A DNA stretch of 64,000 nucleotides from WTJH01 sp049889695 (GTDB lineage: Bacteria; Bacteroidota; Bacteroidia; Flavobacteriales; Flavobacteriaceae). Below are positions 50,409 to 59,492 of this stretch, piece by piece. The position numbers and the translations under genes were made by a program. The stretch spans positions 1 to 64,000 of the forward strand of contig JBMHCX010000007.1 of the NCBI GenBank assembly GCA_049889695.1, in the 5' to 3' direction. Position 1 is the first letter of the stretch. Every line of letters starts with the position of its first letter. The notes beneath the pieces are model-generated. The model saw nothing but the letters and a program-made list of their open reading frames with translations, was not told where the DNA came from and did not search any database.

Positions 50409-51776
50409 ATGGGTCAATTCCTATTGAAATTACCTAGTATGGGCGAAAGTGTTGCCGAAGCAACGGTCACTCGATGGCTCAAACAAGTTGGGGACCCCAT
50501 CGCCTTGGATGACTCTGTTTTGGAAATCGCTACTGACAAGGTAGATTCCGATGTTCCCTCAGAAGTAGAGGGAACCCTACTCGAAATCAAAGTACAAGAA
50601 AATGAAGTAGCACAAGTTGGGGAAGTCTTGGCCATTATCGAAACCTCAGCTGACGGGGATGTGGCCGAAGAAGTTCAACCACTCGCTGAACCCGAAAAAG
50701 AGAGTGAAGTGACGACTCCTGAAGAATTACCAGTAGAGGTGGAAGCCTACACAGCTGAGCTTCAAAGTTTGGTAGCGCCTGCCCAAATTGAATCGACTCC
50801 CATAACCGATAGTTCACGCTATTATTCGCCTTTGGTGAAAAATATCGCCCAAAAAGAAGGAATTTCTTTAGCAGAACTCGATCAGATAATGGGAACCGGA
50901 AAAGCTGGGCGTGTCACAAAAAAAGACATTTTGGCCTTTTTGGAGGACAGAAGTTCTGCTGCCAAACCGTCGACTCCACAACGAGTTCCCGAGCCGAAAA
51001 AAGAAAAACCGAAAACTATCCTGCCGACATCCCCAGAAAAGGAAAGGGAGCAACCAGCCCCCCAGACAGGAGAAAAAATCATCCCCATGGACCGAATGGG
51101 GCAGATGATCGCCGAGCACATGATTGAGAGTTTAAAGACCTCTGCTCATGTACAGTCATTAATTGAGGTCGATGTAACCGACCTATGGGATTGGCGCGAA
51201 AAAGTAAAAGGACAATTTTTAGCCAATGAAGGAGAGAAATTAACCTTTACCCCCCTCTTTATGCATGCGGTGATTCAGGCATTAAAAGCCTATCCACTGT
51301 TAAATTCCTCCGTTTCAGGAACGAATATCATCCAGAAAAAAGATATTAATCTCGGGATGGCTACGGCCCTACCAGACGGTAACCTGATTGTCCCAGTGAT
51401 TAAAAATGCAGATCATCTTAACTTGGTGGGACTTGCCAAGGCAGTCAATGATTTGTCGCAACGAGCGCGTTCTGGAAATCTGCTACCAGACGATGTACAG
51501 GGAGGTACCTACACCATGACCAATGTCGGAAACTTTGGGGCCTTGACAGGAACCCCCATTATTAACCAGCCACAAGTAGGTATTTTGGCTATAGGCGTCA
51601 TTCGCAAAGTACCCGCTGTGATTGAGACTCCCGATGGAGATTTTATCGGTATTCGAAAGAAGATGATGCTTTGTCATAGCTTCGATCACCGTATCGTTAA
51701 TGGGGCGCAAGGTGGACTGTTTGCCAAACATGTCGCTGATATTTTAGAGCAATGGGATACTTCCCTTTATAAATAA
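50409..51776 (+). CDS. 2-oxo acid dehydrogenase E2 (dihydrolipoyl acyltransferase)
   Basis: 455 residues from ATG 50409. One lipoyl domain with the lipoylated Lys44 in ATDKVDSDV, a flexible Glu/Pro-rich linker, an E3-binding domain (PLVKNIAQKEGISLAELDQI), a second linker and a catalytic core with HSFDHRIVNGAQGG. It looks like the branched-chain or 2-oxoglutarate-type E2 common in Bacteroidota; E1 and E3 are not adjacent. A TATTTTTG box about 15 bases upstream is the likely promoter. Confidence 0.92.
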   Translation: MGQFLLKLPSMGESVAEATVTRWLKQVGDPIALDDSVLEIATDKVDSDVPSEVEGTLLEIKVQENEVAQVGEVLAIIETSADGDVAEEVQPLAEPEKESEVTTPEELPVEVEAYTAELQSLVAPAQIESTPITDSSRYYSPLVKNIAQKEGISLAELDQIMGTGKAGRVTKKDILAFLEDRSSAAKPSTPQRVPEPKKEKPKTILPTSPEKEREQPAPQTGEKIIPMDRMGQMIAEHMIESLKTSAHVQSLIEVDVTDLWDWREKVKGQFLANEGEKLTFTPLFMHAVIQALKAYPLLNSSVSGTNIIQKKDINLGMATALPDGNLIVPVIKNADHLNLVGLAKAVNDLSQRARSGNLLPDDVQGGTYTMTNVGNFGALTGTPIINQPQVGILAIGVIRKVPAVIETPDGDFIGIRKKMMLCHSFDHRIVNGAQGGLFAKHVADILEQWDTSLYK

Positions 51777-51779
51777 CGT

Positions 51780-52553
51780 ATGAATCTTGAATTAAATCGC
51801 CCCTTATGTTTCTTCGATCTAGAAACTACAGGCATCGATATTGCAAATGACCGCATCGTTGAAATTGCGATCCTAAAGTTGATGCCCGATGGTGAAAAAC
51901 GCGAAAAGGTATGGTTGGTGAATCCGGGATGTCCTATTCCTAAAACGGCCTCTGATGTGCACGGAATTACAGACGACAAGGTGGCTGATGCCCCTTTGTT
52001 TAAAGACATTGCCTTAGATGTGAATAGTTTTATCGACAAAGCAGATCTAGCAGGCTACAATTCCGATCGATTCGATATTCCCCTTTTAGCAGAGGAGATG
52101 TTACGTGCAGAGGTAGACTTTGACTTACACGCCCGCAAGACGGTCGATGTACAAACTATTTTCCACAAAATGGAAAAAAGAACACTTACAGCTGCGCTTA
52201 AATTTTATTGCGACCAACAACTCGAAAATGCTCACAGCGCCCTAGCGGATACCTTGGCGACCCACGATGTGTTGCAGGCACAAATAGCCCGTTATGACGA
52301 GTTGCAGCCAGATATTCATTTCTTAAGCGAGTTCTCTACTCATCGCAAAACAGCCGATTTAGCTGGCTTTGTCGTTTTCAATGCAAAAGGAGAGGAGTGT
52401 TTTGGCTTTGGGAAGCACAAAGGGAAAACGGTAGAGCAAGTGCTGGAGCAAGAGCCCGGTTATTTCGGTTGGTTATTAAATGCTGACTTTCCGCGATATA
52501 CCAAAAAAATATTGACACAAATCCGTCTTCGAAAACTCAACTCTAATCAGTAG
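51780..52553 (+). CDS. DnaQ-like 3'-5' exonuclease with GKHKG tail domain
   Basis: 257 residues. DEDDh exonuclease motifs: FFDLETTGID (ExoI), GYNSDRFDIPLL (ExoII) and HSALADTLATHDV (ExoIII). A C-terminal ~50-residue module, FGFGKHKGKTVEQVLEQEPG, is the DUF3820-type extension often seen with ExoX-like exonucleases. It starts 3 bases after the E2 stop. Role in DNA repair or proofreading is inferred; the polymerase III epsilon subunit is usually a different gene. Confidence 0.87.
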   Translation: MNLELNRPLCFFDLETTGIDIANDRIVEIAILKLMPDGEKREKVWLVNPGCPIPKTASDVHGITDDKVADAPLFKDIALDVNSFIDKADLAGYNSDRFDIPLLAEEMLRAEVDFDLHARKTVDVQTIFHKMEKRTLTAALKFYCDQQLENAHSALADTLATHDVLQAQIARYDELQPDIHFLSEFSTHRKTADLAGFVVFNAKGEECFGFGKHKGKTVEQVLEQEPGYFGWLLNADFPRYTKKILTQIRLRKLNSNQ

Positions 52554-52558
52554 CGTTT

Positions 52559-53170
52559 ATGAAAATTATTTGTGTGGGACGCAATTACCGCGATCATGCA
52601 GCCGAGTTAAATAACCCTGTTCCCAAAGAACCGGTCATTTTCATCAAGCCCGACTCCGCTTTGCTGCAGAAAAACATGCCTTTTTTTATCCCGCCTTTCA
52701 GTAAGGATATACACTACGAGCTAGAGGTCGTAATTCGAATTCATCGTATCGGCAAACATATACAGTCTAAATTCGCCCATAAATACTACGATCAAGTAGG
52801 GTTAGGCATCGATTTTACAGCCCGCGATTTACAACAACAGCTGAAAAGCAAAGGCTTGCCATGGGAGCGAGCAAAGAGCTTTGACGGAGCTGCCTACGTC
52901 AGCCCCTTTTTAAAATTGTCTGAAGTAGAAGATGTAAGTGCTTTAGACTTTAGTTTAACCAAAAATGGAACGACCGTTCAGCAAGGGAATACCCGAGATA
53001 TGCTTTGGGGTGTCGATGAGCTCATCGCCTATATTTCTCAATATTTCACCTTGAAAATTGGCGACCTGATTTTTACTGGAACGCCTGCGGGGGTTGGTCC
53101 GGTTCAGGAAGACGATCGATTAGAAGGGTTTATTGGTGAGCGTTCCATGTTTCAGTTAAAGATTAAATGA
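52559..53170 (+). CDS. Fumarylacetoacetate hydrolase family protein
   Basis: 203 residues. FAH-fold signature: MKIICVGRNYRDHAAELNNP, IFIKPDSALL, and metal ligands in HYELEVVIRI and GIDFTARDLQ. The group includes acylpyruvate hydrolases and oxaloacetate decarboxylases; the substrate is unknown. Its stop overlaps the cinA start by four bases. Confidence 0.9.
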   Translation: MKIICVGRNYRDHAAELNNPVPKEPVIFIKPDSALLQKNMPFFIPPFSKDIHYELEVVIRIHRIGKHIQSKFAHKYYDQVGLGIDFTARDLQQQLKSKGLPWERAKSFDGAAYVSPFLKLSEVEDVSALDFSLTKNGTTVQQGNTRDMLWGVDELIAYISQYFTLKIGDLIFTGTPAGVGPVQEDDRLEGFIGERSMFQLKIK

Positions 53171-54411
53171 AAGCCGAACTCATAACCATTGGCGACGAAA
53201 TACTGATCGGTCAAATCGTCAATACCAACGCAACATTTTTATCGAAATCTCTGAATAAAATCGGAGTAGATGTGGTGCAAATTACCTCCGTTTCCGATAC
53301 GCAAGAGGCCATCATCGGCGCTTTGGAAGCTGGTTTACAAAGAGCAGAAATACTTATTCTGACGGGCGGTCTTGGCCCGACAAAAGACGACCTAACCAAA
53401 CACACGCTGACTGCCTACTTCAACGATCGCCTGGTACTTTATCCCGAAATATTAGCACATATAGAGTACATTTTTAAGCAATATGTGGAAAGTCCCATTC
53501 AGCAGACCAATAGGGATCAGGCGAATTTACCCGCTGCTGCCCGTATATTTAAAAATGAATACGGCACGGCCAGTGGGATGTGGTTCGAAAAGGATGGAAA
53601 AGTAGTCGTTTCCCTGCCAGGGGTACCCTTTGAGATGAAGAGCTTAATGCAAGGAAGTATTTTACCTGCCCTTCAGGAGAAATTTGATTGTCCATTTATC
53701 TATCATCAGACTGTTCAAACCTATGGTTTGGGGGAAAGTGTCATTGCCAGTAGAGTGGAAGATTGGGAGAACAAGCTCCCAAAAAGTATTAAAATTGCCT
53801 ATTTGCCTAGCTTAGGGCGTGTACGTATTCGTTTGACTTCTTCAGGAATGGACGAAAAAGCAGTGCGCAGCGCTGTAGATGAGCAAGTGGCCTTACTGAT
53901 CGATCAGATTCAGGATATCTATGTGGGGATAGAAGGAGAAGACCCTATTGAGTTGCAAATTGGAAAAAAACTGCTGCACGCTGAACAAACCCTTGCGGTT
54001 GCCGAAAGCTGTACAGGGGGAGGTATAGCCGAACGAATTACACAGCATCCGGGTGCTTCCGCTTATTTTCAGGGTGGTGTAGTAGCCTATGACAACCGAC
54101 AGAAAGTAGAGGTTTTGGGAGTTTCTGATACCACTATTGCAACGGAAGGTGTTGTGAGTGCTGCAGTAGCCGCTGAAATGGCCCAAAAAGCAAAGGCTCT
54201 TTTTCAGACCGATTTTGCAATTGCCACAACGGGAAATGCCGGCCCTACAAGCGCAGAAGGCAAAGCCCCAGTCGGACGGGTTTATATTGGACTGGCTACC
54301 CCGACGGGTTGTACAGTAGAAGAATTTACTTTTGGGAATCACCGAGAGCGGGTTATACAGAAGGCCGTGAACAAAGCTTTTGAGCTCTTATTCAAGGCCC
54401 TTAAAATTTAA
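53167..54411 (+). CDS. cinA: CinA family protein (nicotinamide-nucleotide amidase / MoCF-like)
   Basis: 414 residues. The N-terminal MoCF-binding-like domain starts MKAELITIGDEILIGQIVNT and has LTGGLGPTKDD. The C-terminal PncC-like deamidase domain has VAESCTGGGIAERITQHPGA and YFQGGVVAYDNRQK. Proteins of this two-domain type hydrolyse NMN or ADP-ribose-related compounds. It overlaps the FAH gene by four bases. Confidence 0.93.
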   Translation: MKAELITIGDEILIGQIVNTNATFLSKSLNKIGVDVVQITSVSDTQEAIIGALEAGLQRAEILILTGGLGPTKDDLTKHTLTAYFNDRLVLYPEILAHIEYIFKQYVESPIQQTNRDQANLPAAARIFKNEYGTASGMWFEKDGKVVVSLPGVPFEMKSLMQGSILPALQEKFDCPFIYHQTVQTYGLGESVIASRVEDWENKLPKSIKIAYLPSLGRVRIRLTSSGMDEKAVRSAVDEQVALLIDQIQDIYVGIEGEDPIELQIGKKLLHAEQTLAVAESCTGGGIAERITQHPGASAYFQGGVVAYDNRQKVEVLGVSDTTIATEGVVSAAVAAEMAQKAKALFQTDFAIATTGNAGPTSAEGKAPVGRVYIGLATPTGCTVEEFTFGNHRERVIQKAVNKAFELLFKALKI

Positions 54412-54442
54412 CGAAACAATCGAGAAATTTAAGGAAGCGCAC

Positions 54443-54473
54443 TTTGGTATTCTGATAGAATAGTTTAAATTTG
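54443..54473 (+). promoter_or_regulatory. Promoter of the rpmB-rpmG operon
   Basis: TTTG (54443-54446), a 19-base spacer and TAAATTTG (54466-54473) give a perfect match to the Bacteroidota TTTG / TAnnTTTG promoter. It is 30 bases upstream of rpmB. Confidence 0.85.
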
Positions 54474-54502
54474 CACTCCATTTAATAAAATCAGTCGAAC
54501 AA

Positions 54503-54739
54503 ATGTCTAAAGTTTGTCAAATCACTGGAAAACGGGTCATGTTTGGAAACAATGTTTCCCACGCCATGAACAAAACACGCCGCCGTTTTGATATCAATAT
54601 CATTAAAAAGCGTTTTTTCTTACCCGAAGAGGACCGTTGGATTACATTACATGTGTCTACAGCAGCCCTTAAAACCATTAATAAAAAAGGTATCACCGCT
54701 GTTGTGAAAGAAGCGCGTGCTAAAGGATTAATCAAGTAG
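54503..54739 (+). CDS. rpmB: 50S ribosomal protein L28
   Basis: 78 residues, MSKVCQITGKRVMFGNNVSH then AMNKTRRRF, the classical L28 start. First gene of a three-gene set (rpmB-rpmG-DUF4295) seen across Bacteroidota. It is 5 bases before rpmG and downstream of a consensus promoter. Confidence 0.97.
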   Translation: MSKVCQITGKRVMFGNNVSHAMNKTRRRFDINIIKKRFFLPEEDRWITLHVSTAALKTINKKGITAVVKEARAKGLIK

Positions 54740-54743
54740 AGTT

Positions 54744-54926
54744 ATGGCAAAGAAAGGCAACAGAGTTCAGGTCATATTAGAATGTACAGAGCACAAAGAT
54801 TCCGGCTTACCAGGAACGTCTCGTTACATCACCACTAAAAATAAAAAGAATACGCCCGAGCGTATCGAAATCAAAAAATTCAACCCGATTTTAAAGAAAA
54901 TGACGGTTCACAAAGAAATCAAATAG
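54744..54926 (+). CDS. rpmG: 50S ribosomal protein L33
   Basis: 60 residues, MAKKGNRVQVILECTEHKDS, with RYITTKNKKNTPERIEIKKF typical of L33. The Cys pairs of zinc-binding (C+) forms are absent apart from a single Cys (ECTEH), so this is a zinc-independent form. Confidence 0.96.
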   Translation: MAKKGNRVQVILECTEHKDSGLPGTSRYITTKNKKNTPERIEIKKFNPILKKMTVHKEIK

Positions 54927-54928
54927 TC

Positions 54929-55081
54929 ATGGCAAAGAAATCAGTAGCAACCTTACAAACCGGTTCTAAGCGTCTTACCAAAGCCATTAAGATGGTTAAA
55001 AAAGACGGAGCTTCTTCCTACTCTTTTGTAGAGACAATCATCGCACCGGATTTAGCAAATGACTGGTTGAGCAAAAAATAA
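54929..55081 (+). CDS. DUF4295 family small protein
   Basis: 50 residues, MAKKSVATLQTGSKRLTKAI, ending WLSKK. It starts two bases after rpmG and is the short lysine-rich protein that always follows L28-L33 in Bacteroidota, presumably ribosome-associated. The family function is not known. Confidence 0.88.
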   Translation: MAKKSVATLQTGSKRLTKAIKMVKKDGASSYSFVETIIAPDLANDWLSKK

Positions 55082-55101
55082 TTTGTTCAAAACGATCATA
55101 T

Positions 55102-55130
55102 AATCCCCTGTATTCCAGGGGATTTTTTTT
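55102..55130 (+). terminator. Rho-independent terminator after DUF4295
   Basis: AATCCCCTG-TATTC-CAGGGGATT followed by eight Ts, 20 bases after the stop. Confidence 0.93.
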
Positions 55131-55181
55131 GCCTTTTAGTGAAGGACTTCTTTGATTTTCCCTTAATTTCAACATGCTCTT

Positions 55182-55823
55182 ATGGATAAAAAAAGTAGAA
55201 AAAAGCACTGGGAACAGATTTACACTACCAAACCTTTTGAGGAGGTGAGTTGGTATCAGCCGTATCCGCAGGTTTCCATGAATTATCTGAACGGTTTTGA
55301 GCTGGCAAAAGATGCTTCTATTATTGATGTTGGGGGAGGGGACAGTTTTCTGGTGGATGCACTTTTAGATCAGGGCTATACAGATATTACTGTTTTAGAC
55401 ATCTCTGCAAAAGCATTGGATAGGGCTCAACAGCGTTTGGGGGAAAAGGCGCGTCAGGTGAAATGGATCGTTACCGATATTTTAGATTTTGTTCCGACAC
55501 AAACCTACGATGTGTGGCACGACAGAGCGGTATTTCATTTTTTAACCCACTCCCAGGAGCAGCAGCTATATGCTTCCCTAGCAGCAACCACTGTCGCTGA
55601 AAACGGCAGCTTAGTTTTAGGGGTTTTTTCCGACCAAGGGCCTAAGCGCTGTAGTGGTATCGATATTCAGCAATATTCGGAAGCAACAATAGAAATGTCC
55701 TTCAAAGATGGATTTAAAAAGCTATTCTCCGAACGATTAGTGCACCCAACCCCTTTTGATACGACACAAGAATTTTTGTTTACGGGATTCAGTCGATCCA
55801 CAGCTGAACTTCCGACTAGATAA
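55182..55823 (+). CDS. SAM-dependent methyltransferase (class I)
   Basis: 213 residues. SAM-binding motif IIDVGGGDSFLVDALL (about residues 47-62), the following acidic LDISAKALDRA and VTDILDF. The N-terminal KKHWEQIYTTKPFEEVSWYQ is typical of a group of uncharacterised bacterial methyltransferases (often annotated as thiopurine-type or TehB-like). Substrate unknown. Single gene between terminator and ftsY. Confidence 0.87.
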   Translation: MDKKSRKKHWEQIYTTKPFEEVSWYQPYPQVSMNYLNGFELAKDASIIDVGGGDSFLVDALLDQGYTDITVLDISAKALDRAQQRLGEKARQVKWIVTDILDFVPTQTYDVWHDRAVFHFLTHSQEQQLYASLAATTVAENGSLVLGVFSDQGPKRCSGIDIQQYSEATIEMSFKDGFKKLFSERLVHPTPFDTTQEFLFTGFSRSTAELPTR

Positions 55824-55883
55824 ATCCCTTAATTGCTTGAGATTGACGTAGGAAAGCGGTATTTTCGTTCCTACTTTATTGCT

Positions 55884-56819
55884 ATGAGTAAACTTAAAAA
55901 CTTTCTGTCTTCCGCGAAGTTTAAACAGCTTGATGCCGGATTAGAATCCTCCAAAAAATCCTTTTTCTCGAAACTTACCCAAACAATTGCGGGACGTTCT
56001 ACTGTAGATGCAGATCTTTTAGATGAACTGGAGGAAGTTTTTATCGCGTCGGATATTGGTGTGCAGACAACGCTTAAAATTATCGATAACCTAGAAGAGC
56101 GAGTAGCTGAGAAGAAATATGTTAACACTACTGATTTAGCGCTACACCTCAAGCAAGTATTGCTAGATATATTGGTACAGCCTAAGGTTGTTGAAGAAAC
56201 TCCTACCGTTCCACAGGTCTACATGATAGTTGGCGTAAACGGCGTGGGGAAAACGACTACTGTCGGAAAATTAGCCCATCGTTTTCATCAGGAAGGAAAA
56301 AAGGTGGTTATAGGAGCAGCCGATACCTTTCGAGCAGGAGCTATAGATCAGTTGCAGATATGGGCCGACCGAGTTGGCGTTCCTTTGGTGAAGCAGCAAA
56401 TGGGGAGCGATCCGGCATCTGTAGCCTTCGATACAATGCAATCGGGAGTAGCCCAACAAGCAGATGTGATTCTTATCGATACTGCCGGTCGCTTGCACAA
56501 CAAAGCCAACCTGATGCAGGAGCTTTCAAAGATTAAAAGAGTAATGTCTAAAGTAATCCCAGACGCACCCCACGAAGTGTTGTTGGTTTTAGATGGGTCT
56601 ACAGGGCAAAACGCCTTTGAACAAGCCAAGCAGTTTTCTTCTGCTACCGATATAACCGCTTTAGCCATCACTAAACTGGATGGTTCTGCTAAAGGCGGTG
56701 TAGTTTTAGGGATCTCAGACCAATTCCAGATTCCGGTAAAATATATCGGGGTGGGAGAAGGGATAGAGGACCTGCAGTCCTTTGATCCAGAAACCTTTGT
56801 CACGACATTTTTCAGTTAA
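55884..56819 (+). CDS. ftsY: Signal recognition particle receptor FtsY
   Basis: 311 residues from ATG 55884 (MSKLKNFLSSAKFKQLDAGL); a start at 55833 adds a non-homologous tail. SRP-type GTPase: G1 GVNGVGKTTTVGKLA, DTFRAGA, DTAGRLHNK and TKLDGSAKGG. The N-domain is short and there is no long acidic A-domain, as is usual in Bacteroidota. It docks ribosome-SRP complexes at the membrane. It is 2 bases before the hydrolase gene. Confidence 0.96.
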   Translation: MSKLKNFLSSAKFKQLDAGLESSKKSFFSKLTQTIAGRSTVDADLLDELEEVFIASDIGVQTTLKIIDNLEERVAEKKYVNTTDLALHLKQVLLDILVQPKVVEETPTVPQVYMIVGVNGVGKTTTVGKLAHRFHQEGKKVVIGAADTFRAGAIDQLQIWADRVGVPLVKQQMGSDPASVAFDTMQSGVAQQADVILIDTAGRLHNKANLMQELSKIKRVMSKVIPDAPHEVLLVLDGSTGQNAFEQAKQFSSATDITALAITKLDGSAKGGVVLGISDQFQIPVKYIGVGEGIEDLQSFDPETFVTTFFS

Positions 56820-56821
56820 GC

Positions 56822-57853
56822 ATGCAAAAAATATTAAGATATCTATCCGTATTCGTCCTCCTTGCTGGAGCAGTATACCTACTCGGGCCACGTGTCGACC
56901 GTCCTGTAACAGACCATCCCGCACCGACCGTCCCTCAAGAGCTTGAAGGAATCCAAGAATGGGTGGAGAAGAAAGAAGGAGCTTTTTCCAATATTAAACC
57001 CGGAAATGCTTCAGTGATTCACTTTGCGGACAGTGTAGCAGCCAAAACTCCTTACAGCTTCTTGTATTTGCATGGGTTTTCTGCAAGTCATGAGGAGGGG
57101 GCACCAGTCCATCAGAAATTAGCCAAGACCTTTGGAGCTAACCTATACTTGCCACGGCTTGCAGGCCATGGTTTGCAAGAAGACGAAACTTTGTTAACCT
57201 TCACCGGAACTTCTTATTTAGATAGTGCGCGGGAAGCGCTGGAAGTGGCTAAAGTTCTGGGCGATAGTGTTGTGGTTATGGCGACCTCTTCAGGAGGTAC
57301 CCTAGCACTGAAGTTAGCCCAAGACCCTAAGATTGCAGCTCTGTTGCTATACAGCCCCAATATCGAAATTGCCGATCCTACGGCAAAACTACTCTCACGC
57401 CCGTGGGGCCTACAATTGGCACGTGCCGTAAAGGGCGGAAACTATCATTTGATGCAAAACCCAAGCGAAGCAAAAAAACAATTTTGGTCCACTAAATACC
57501 GACTAGAAGCCATTACCCATCTACAGCGTTTGATGGATGTGACCATGCGGAGTTCTACTTTTCGAAAAGTAGAACTTCCCGTCTTTATGGGCTATTACTA
57601 TAAAAACGAACTCGAACAAGACCCTGTCGTCTCTGTTCCGGCAATGCTAAAAATGTTTGATCGCCTTGGAACCCCAGAGACAAAAAAGAGAAAGCAAGCT
57701 TTCCCGGATGCCAATGAACACGTCTTAACCTCCTATATTTCTACAAAGGTCTATGATAAGGTTGCGGCTTCTTCCATAGATTTTTTGACTGAAGTCGTCG
57801 GTTTAAAGCCGCAAATCCATATTTCTAAAGAACAATCAAATGAAATGGAGTAG
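56822..57853 (+). CDS. Alpha/beta hydrolase with N-terminal membrane anchor
   Basis: 343 residues. One N-terminal hydrophobic segment (YLSVFVLLAGAVYLLGP), then an alpha/beta-hydrolase fold: FLYLHGFSASHEE (oxyanion loop), nucleophile Ser in MATSSGGT and C-terminal His in PDANEHVLTSY. It resembles monoacylglycerol lipase or carboxylesterase-type enzymes. It overlaps the amidase gene by 14 bases, so both may act in the envelope together. Confidence 0.8.
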   Translation: MQKILRYLSVFVLLAGAVYLLGPRVDRPVTDHPAPTVPQELEGIQEWVEKKEGAFSNIKPGNASVIHFADSVAAKTPYSFLYLHGFSASHEEGAPVHQKLAKTFGANLYLPRLAGHGLQEDETLLTFTGTSYLDSAREALEVAKVLGDSVVVMATSSGGTLALKLAQDPKIAALLLYSPNIEIADPTAKLLSRPWGLQLARAVKGGNYHLMQNPSEAKKQFWSTKYRLEAITHLQRLMDVTMRSSTFRKVELPVFMGYYYKNELEQDPVVSVPAMLKMFDRLGTPETKKRKQAFPDANEHVLTSYISTKVYDKVAASSIDFLTEVVGLKPQIHISKEQSNEME

Positions 57854-59489
57854 TAGAATTATTTTTTCACTTATCACAACTAGTCTATTCATGCTTAGTT
57901 GTGCAGAGAAAACACCCACAAATCCGTGGGATAGCTTCGATGAATCTGCCCAAATAGAACAGAACAAAGCGCACGCCAACTCACGCATGCAGTTCAAGCG
58001 AATTCTTTCAAAACATCGTAAACGTTCAGATATCTGGGGATCCTTGTTAGCGGAAATCGAAAATTTTGGAGAAGAGAACTATCTCCGCTTAGTTCCAATG
58101 GTTTTGGAAAAGGATATCCCGAGTTTACAAGCTCAGATCGCTCAAGGGCTGATGACCTATGAGGAACTTACATTGTTCTATCTCTATCGGATTTATCGTT
58201 TTGAAAATGACCCTCAGCGATTTTTAAATGCTGTGATTGCCTTGCATCCAGCTGCAGTCGCCCAAGCACGAGCTAGGGATGAACAAGCGGAAAATATCGA
58301 TCCGTATTCCCTCTACGGCATGCCCATTCTTTTGAAGGACAACATCAATGTCGCTGGCTTGCCAACCACAGCCGGCGCTTCTGTACTGGCGCAAAACTCT
58401 ACAGAGGACGCTTTTATTGTTCAGCAGTTAAAAGCGACCGGTGCGGTCATTCTTGGGAAATCGAATTTGAGTGAATGGGCTTATTATTTTTGTTCTGGTT
58501 GCCCTTTAGGCTATAGTGCCATAGGAGGACAATCCTTAAATCCTTATGGCCGTTTTCAGTTCGAAACAGGTGGGTCAAGTTCTGGGAGTGGTGTCGCAGC
58601 AACCATGAATTTCGCCGCTATAACCATTGGGTCAGAAACATCAGGTTCTATCTTGTCGCCTTCCGCAAAAAATAGTGTCGTTGGTTTAAAGCCAACTTTG
58701 GGAAGTGTAAGTCGTTCCGGGATTATCCCCATTTCCAGTAGCTTGGATACGGCTGGGCCAATGACCAAAAACGTATTGGACAACTGGATTTTATTCAATG
58801 CTATTCAAGGATATGACTCCAATGATTCCTATGCCCTGAAAGGAGAAATGATTCCAATTCCGAAAGAGTTGCCCAAAGATTTAAAAGGGAAAAAGATCGG
58901 TTACTTCAAGAGTTTCATCGAGGATTCCCTCTATCAAAGATCGCTTGAAAAACTAACGATGCTCGGTGCTGAATTAACAGAGATTACTCCACCTCAAGTA
59001 AATTTTCAAGGTTTTGGAACGTTGCTAGATGTAGACATGAAGAAAGACTTACCGCTCTATTTAGAGCAATATGCAGCTACAGAGATCAGCGTCCGTTCCG
59101 TATCCGATGTTATAGCATTTAACCAGAAGGATAGTGTACTTCACGCTCCCTACGGCCAATCGATATTTAAAGGGATTGCTGCAGATTCCACTTCATCGGA
59201 AGCGTTTGAACAATTGAAAACGCGTCTGATGGGGGAGGGAAAACGGTTTTTTGAAACCCCCATGGAAGCAAATGGTTTAGATGCTGTCGTGTCTATCGAT
59301 AATTACTCGGCCGCTGCTGCTGCTCTGGCACACTACCCAGCATTAGCCGTGCCTATGGGACGGAAAGCTAGTGGTGAACCCACTGCTTTGGTCTTTATCG
59401 CTCCTTCTCAATCCGAAGGCTTGTTGTTTGAGTTGGGATATGTATTTGAGCAAGCCACAAACTATCGACAATTAGCAGATTTGAATTAA
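57840..59489 (+). CDS. Amidase-signature family lipoprotein
   Basis: 549 residues. Lipoprotein signal (MKWSSRIIFSLITTSLFMLSC, Cys21). Amidase signature with catalytic Lys in PILLKDNINVAG, cis-Ser in GGSSSGSGVAA and nucleophile Ser in ETSGSILSPSAKNS. The GSS(G/A)-rich core is complete. It hydrolyses amide bonds outside the cytoplasm; the substrate is unknown. Overlaps the upstream hydrolase gene by 14 bases. Confidence 0.9.
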   Translation: MKWSSRIIFSLITTSLFMLSCAEKTPTNPWDSFDESAQIEQNKAHANSRMQFKRILSKHRKRSDIWGSLLAEIENFGEENYLRLVPMVLEKDIPSLQAQIAQGLMTYEELTLFYLYRIYRFENDPQRFLNAVIALHPAAVAQARARDEQAENIDPYSLYGMPILLKDNINVAGLPTTAGASVLAQNSTEDAFIVQQLKATGAVILGKSNLSEWAYYFCSGCPLGYSAIGGQSLNPYGRFQFETGGSSSGSGVAATMNFAAITIGSETSGSILSPSAKNSVVGLKPTLGSVSRSGIIPISSSLDTAGPMTKNVLDNWILFNAIQGYDSNDSYALKGEMIPIPKELPKDLKGKKIGYFKSFIEDSLYQRSLEKLTMLGAELTEITPPQVNFQGFGTLLDVDMKKDLPLYLEQYAATEISVRSVSDVIAFNQKDSVLHAPYGQSIFKGIAADSTSSEAFEQLKTRLMGEGKRFFETPMEANGLDAVVSIDNYSAAAAALAHYPALAVPMGRKASGEPTALVFIAPSQSEGLLFELGYVFEQATNYRQLADLN

Positions 59490-59492
59490 TGT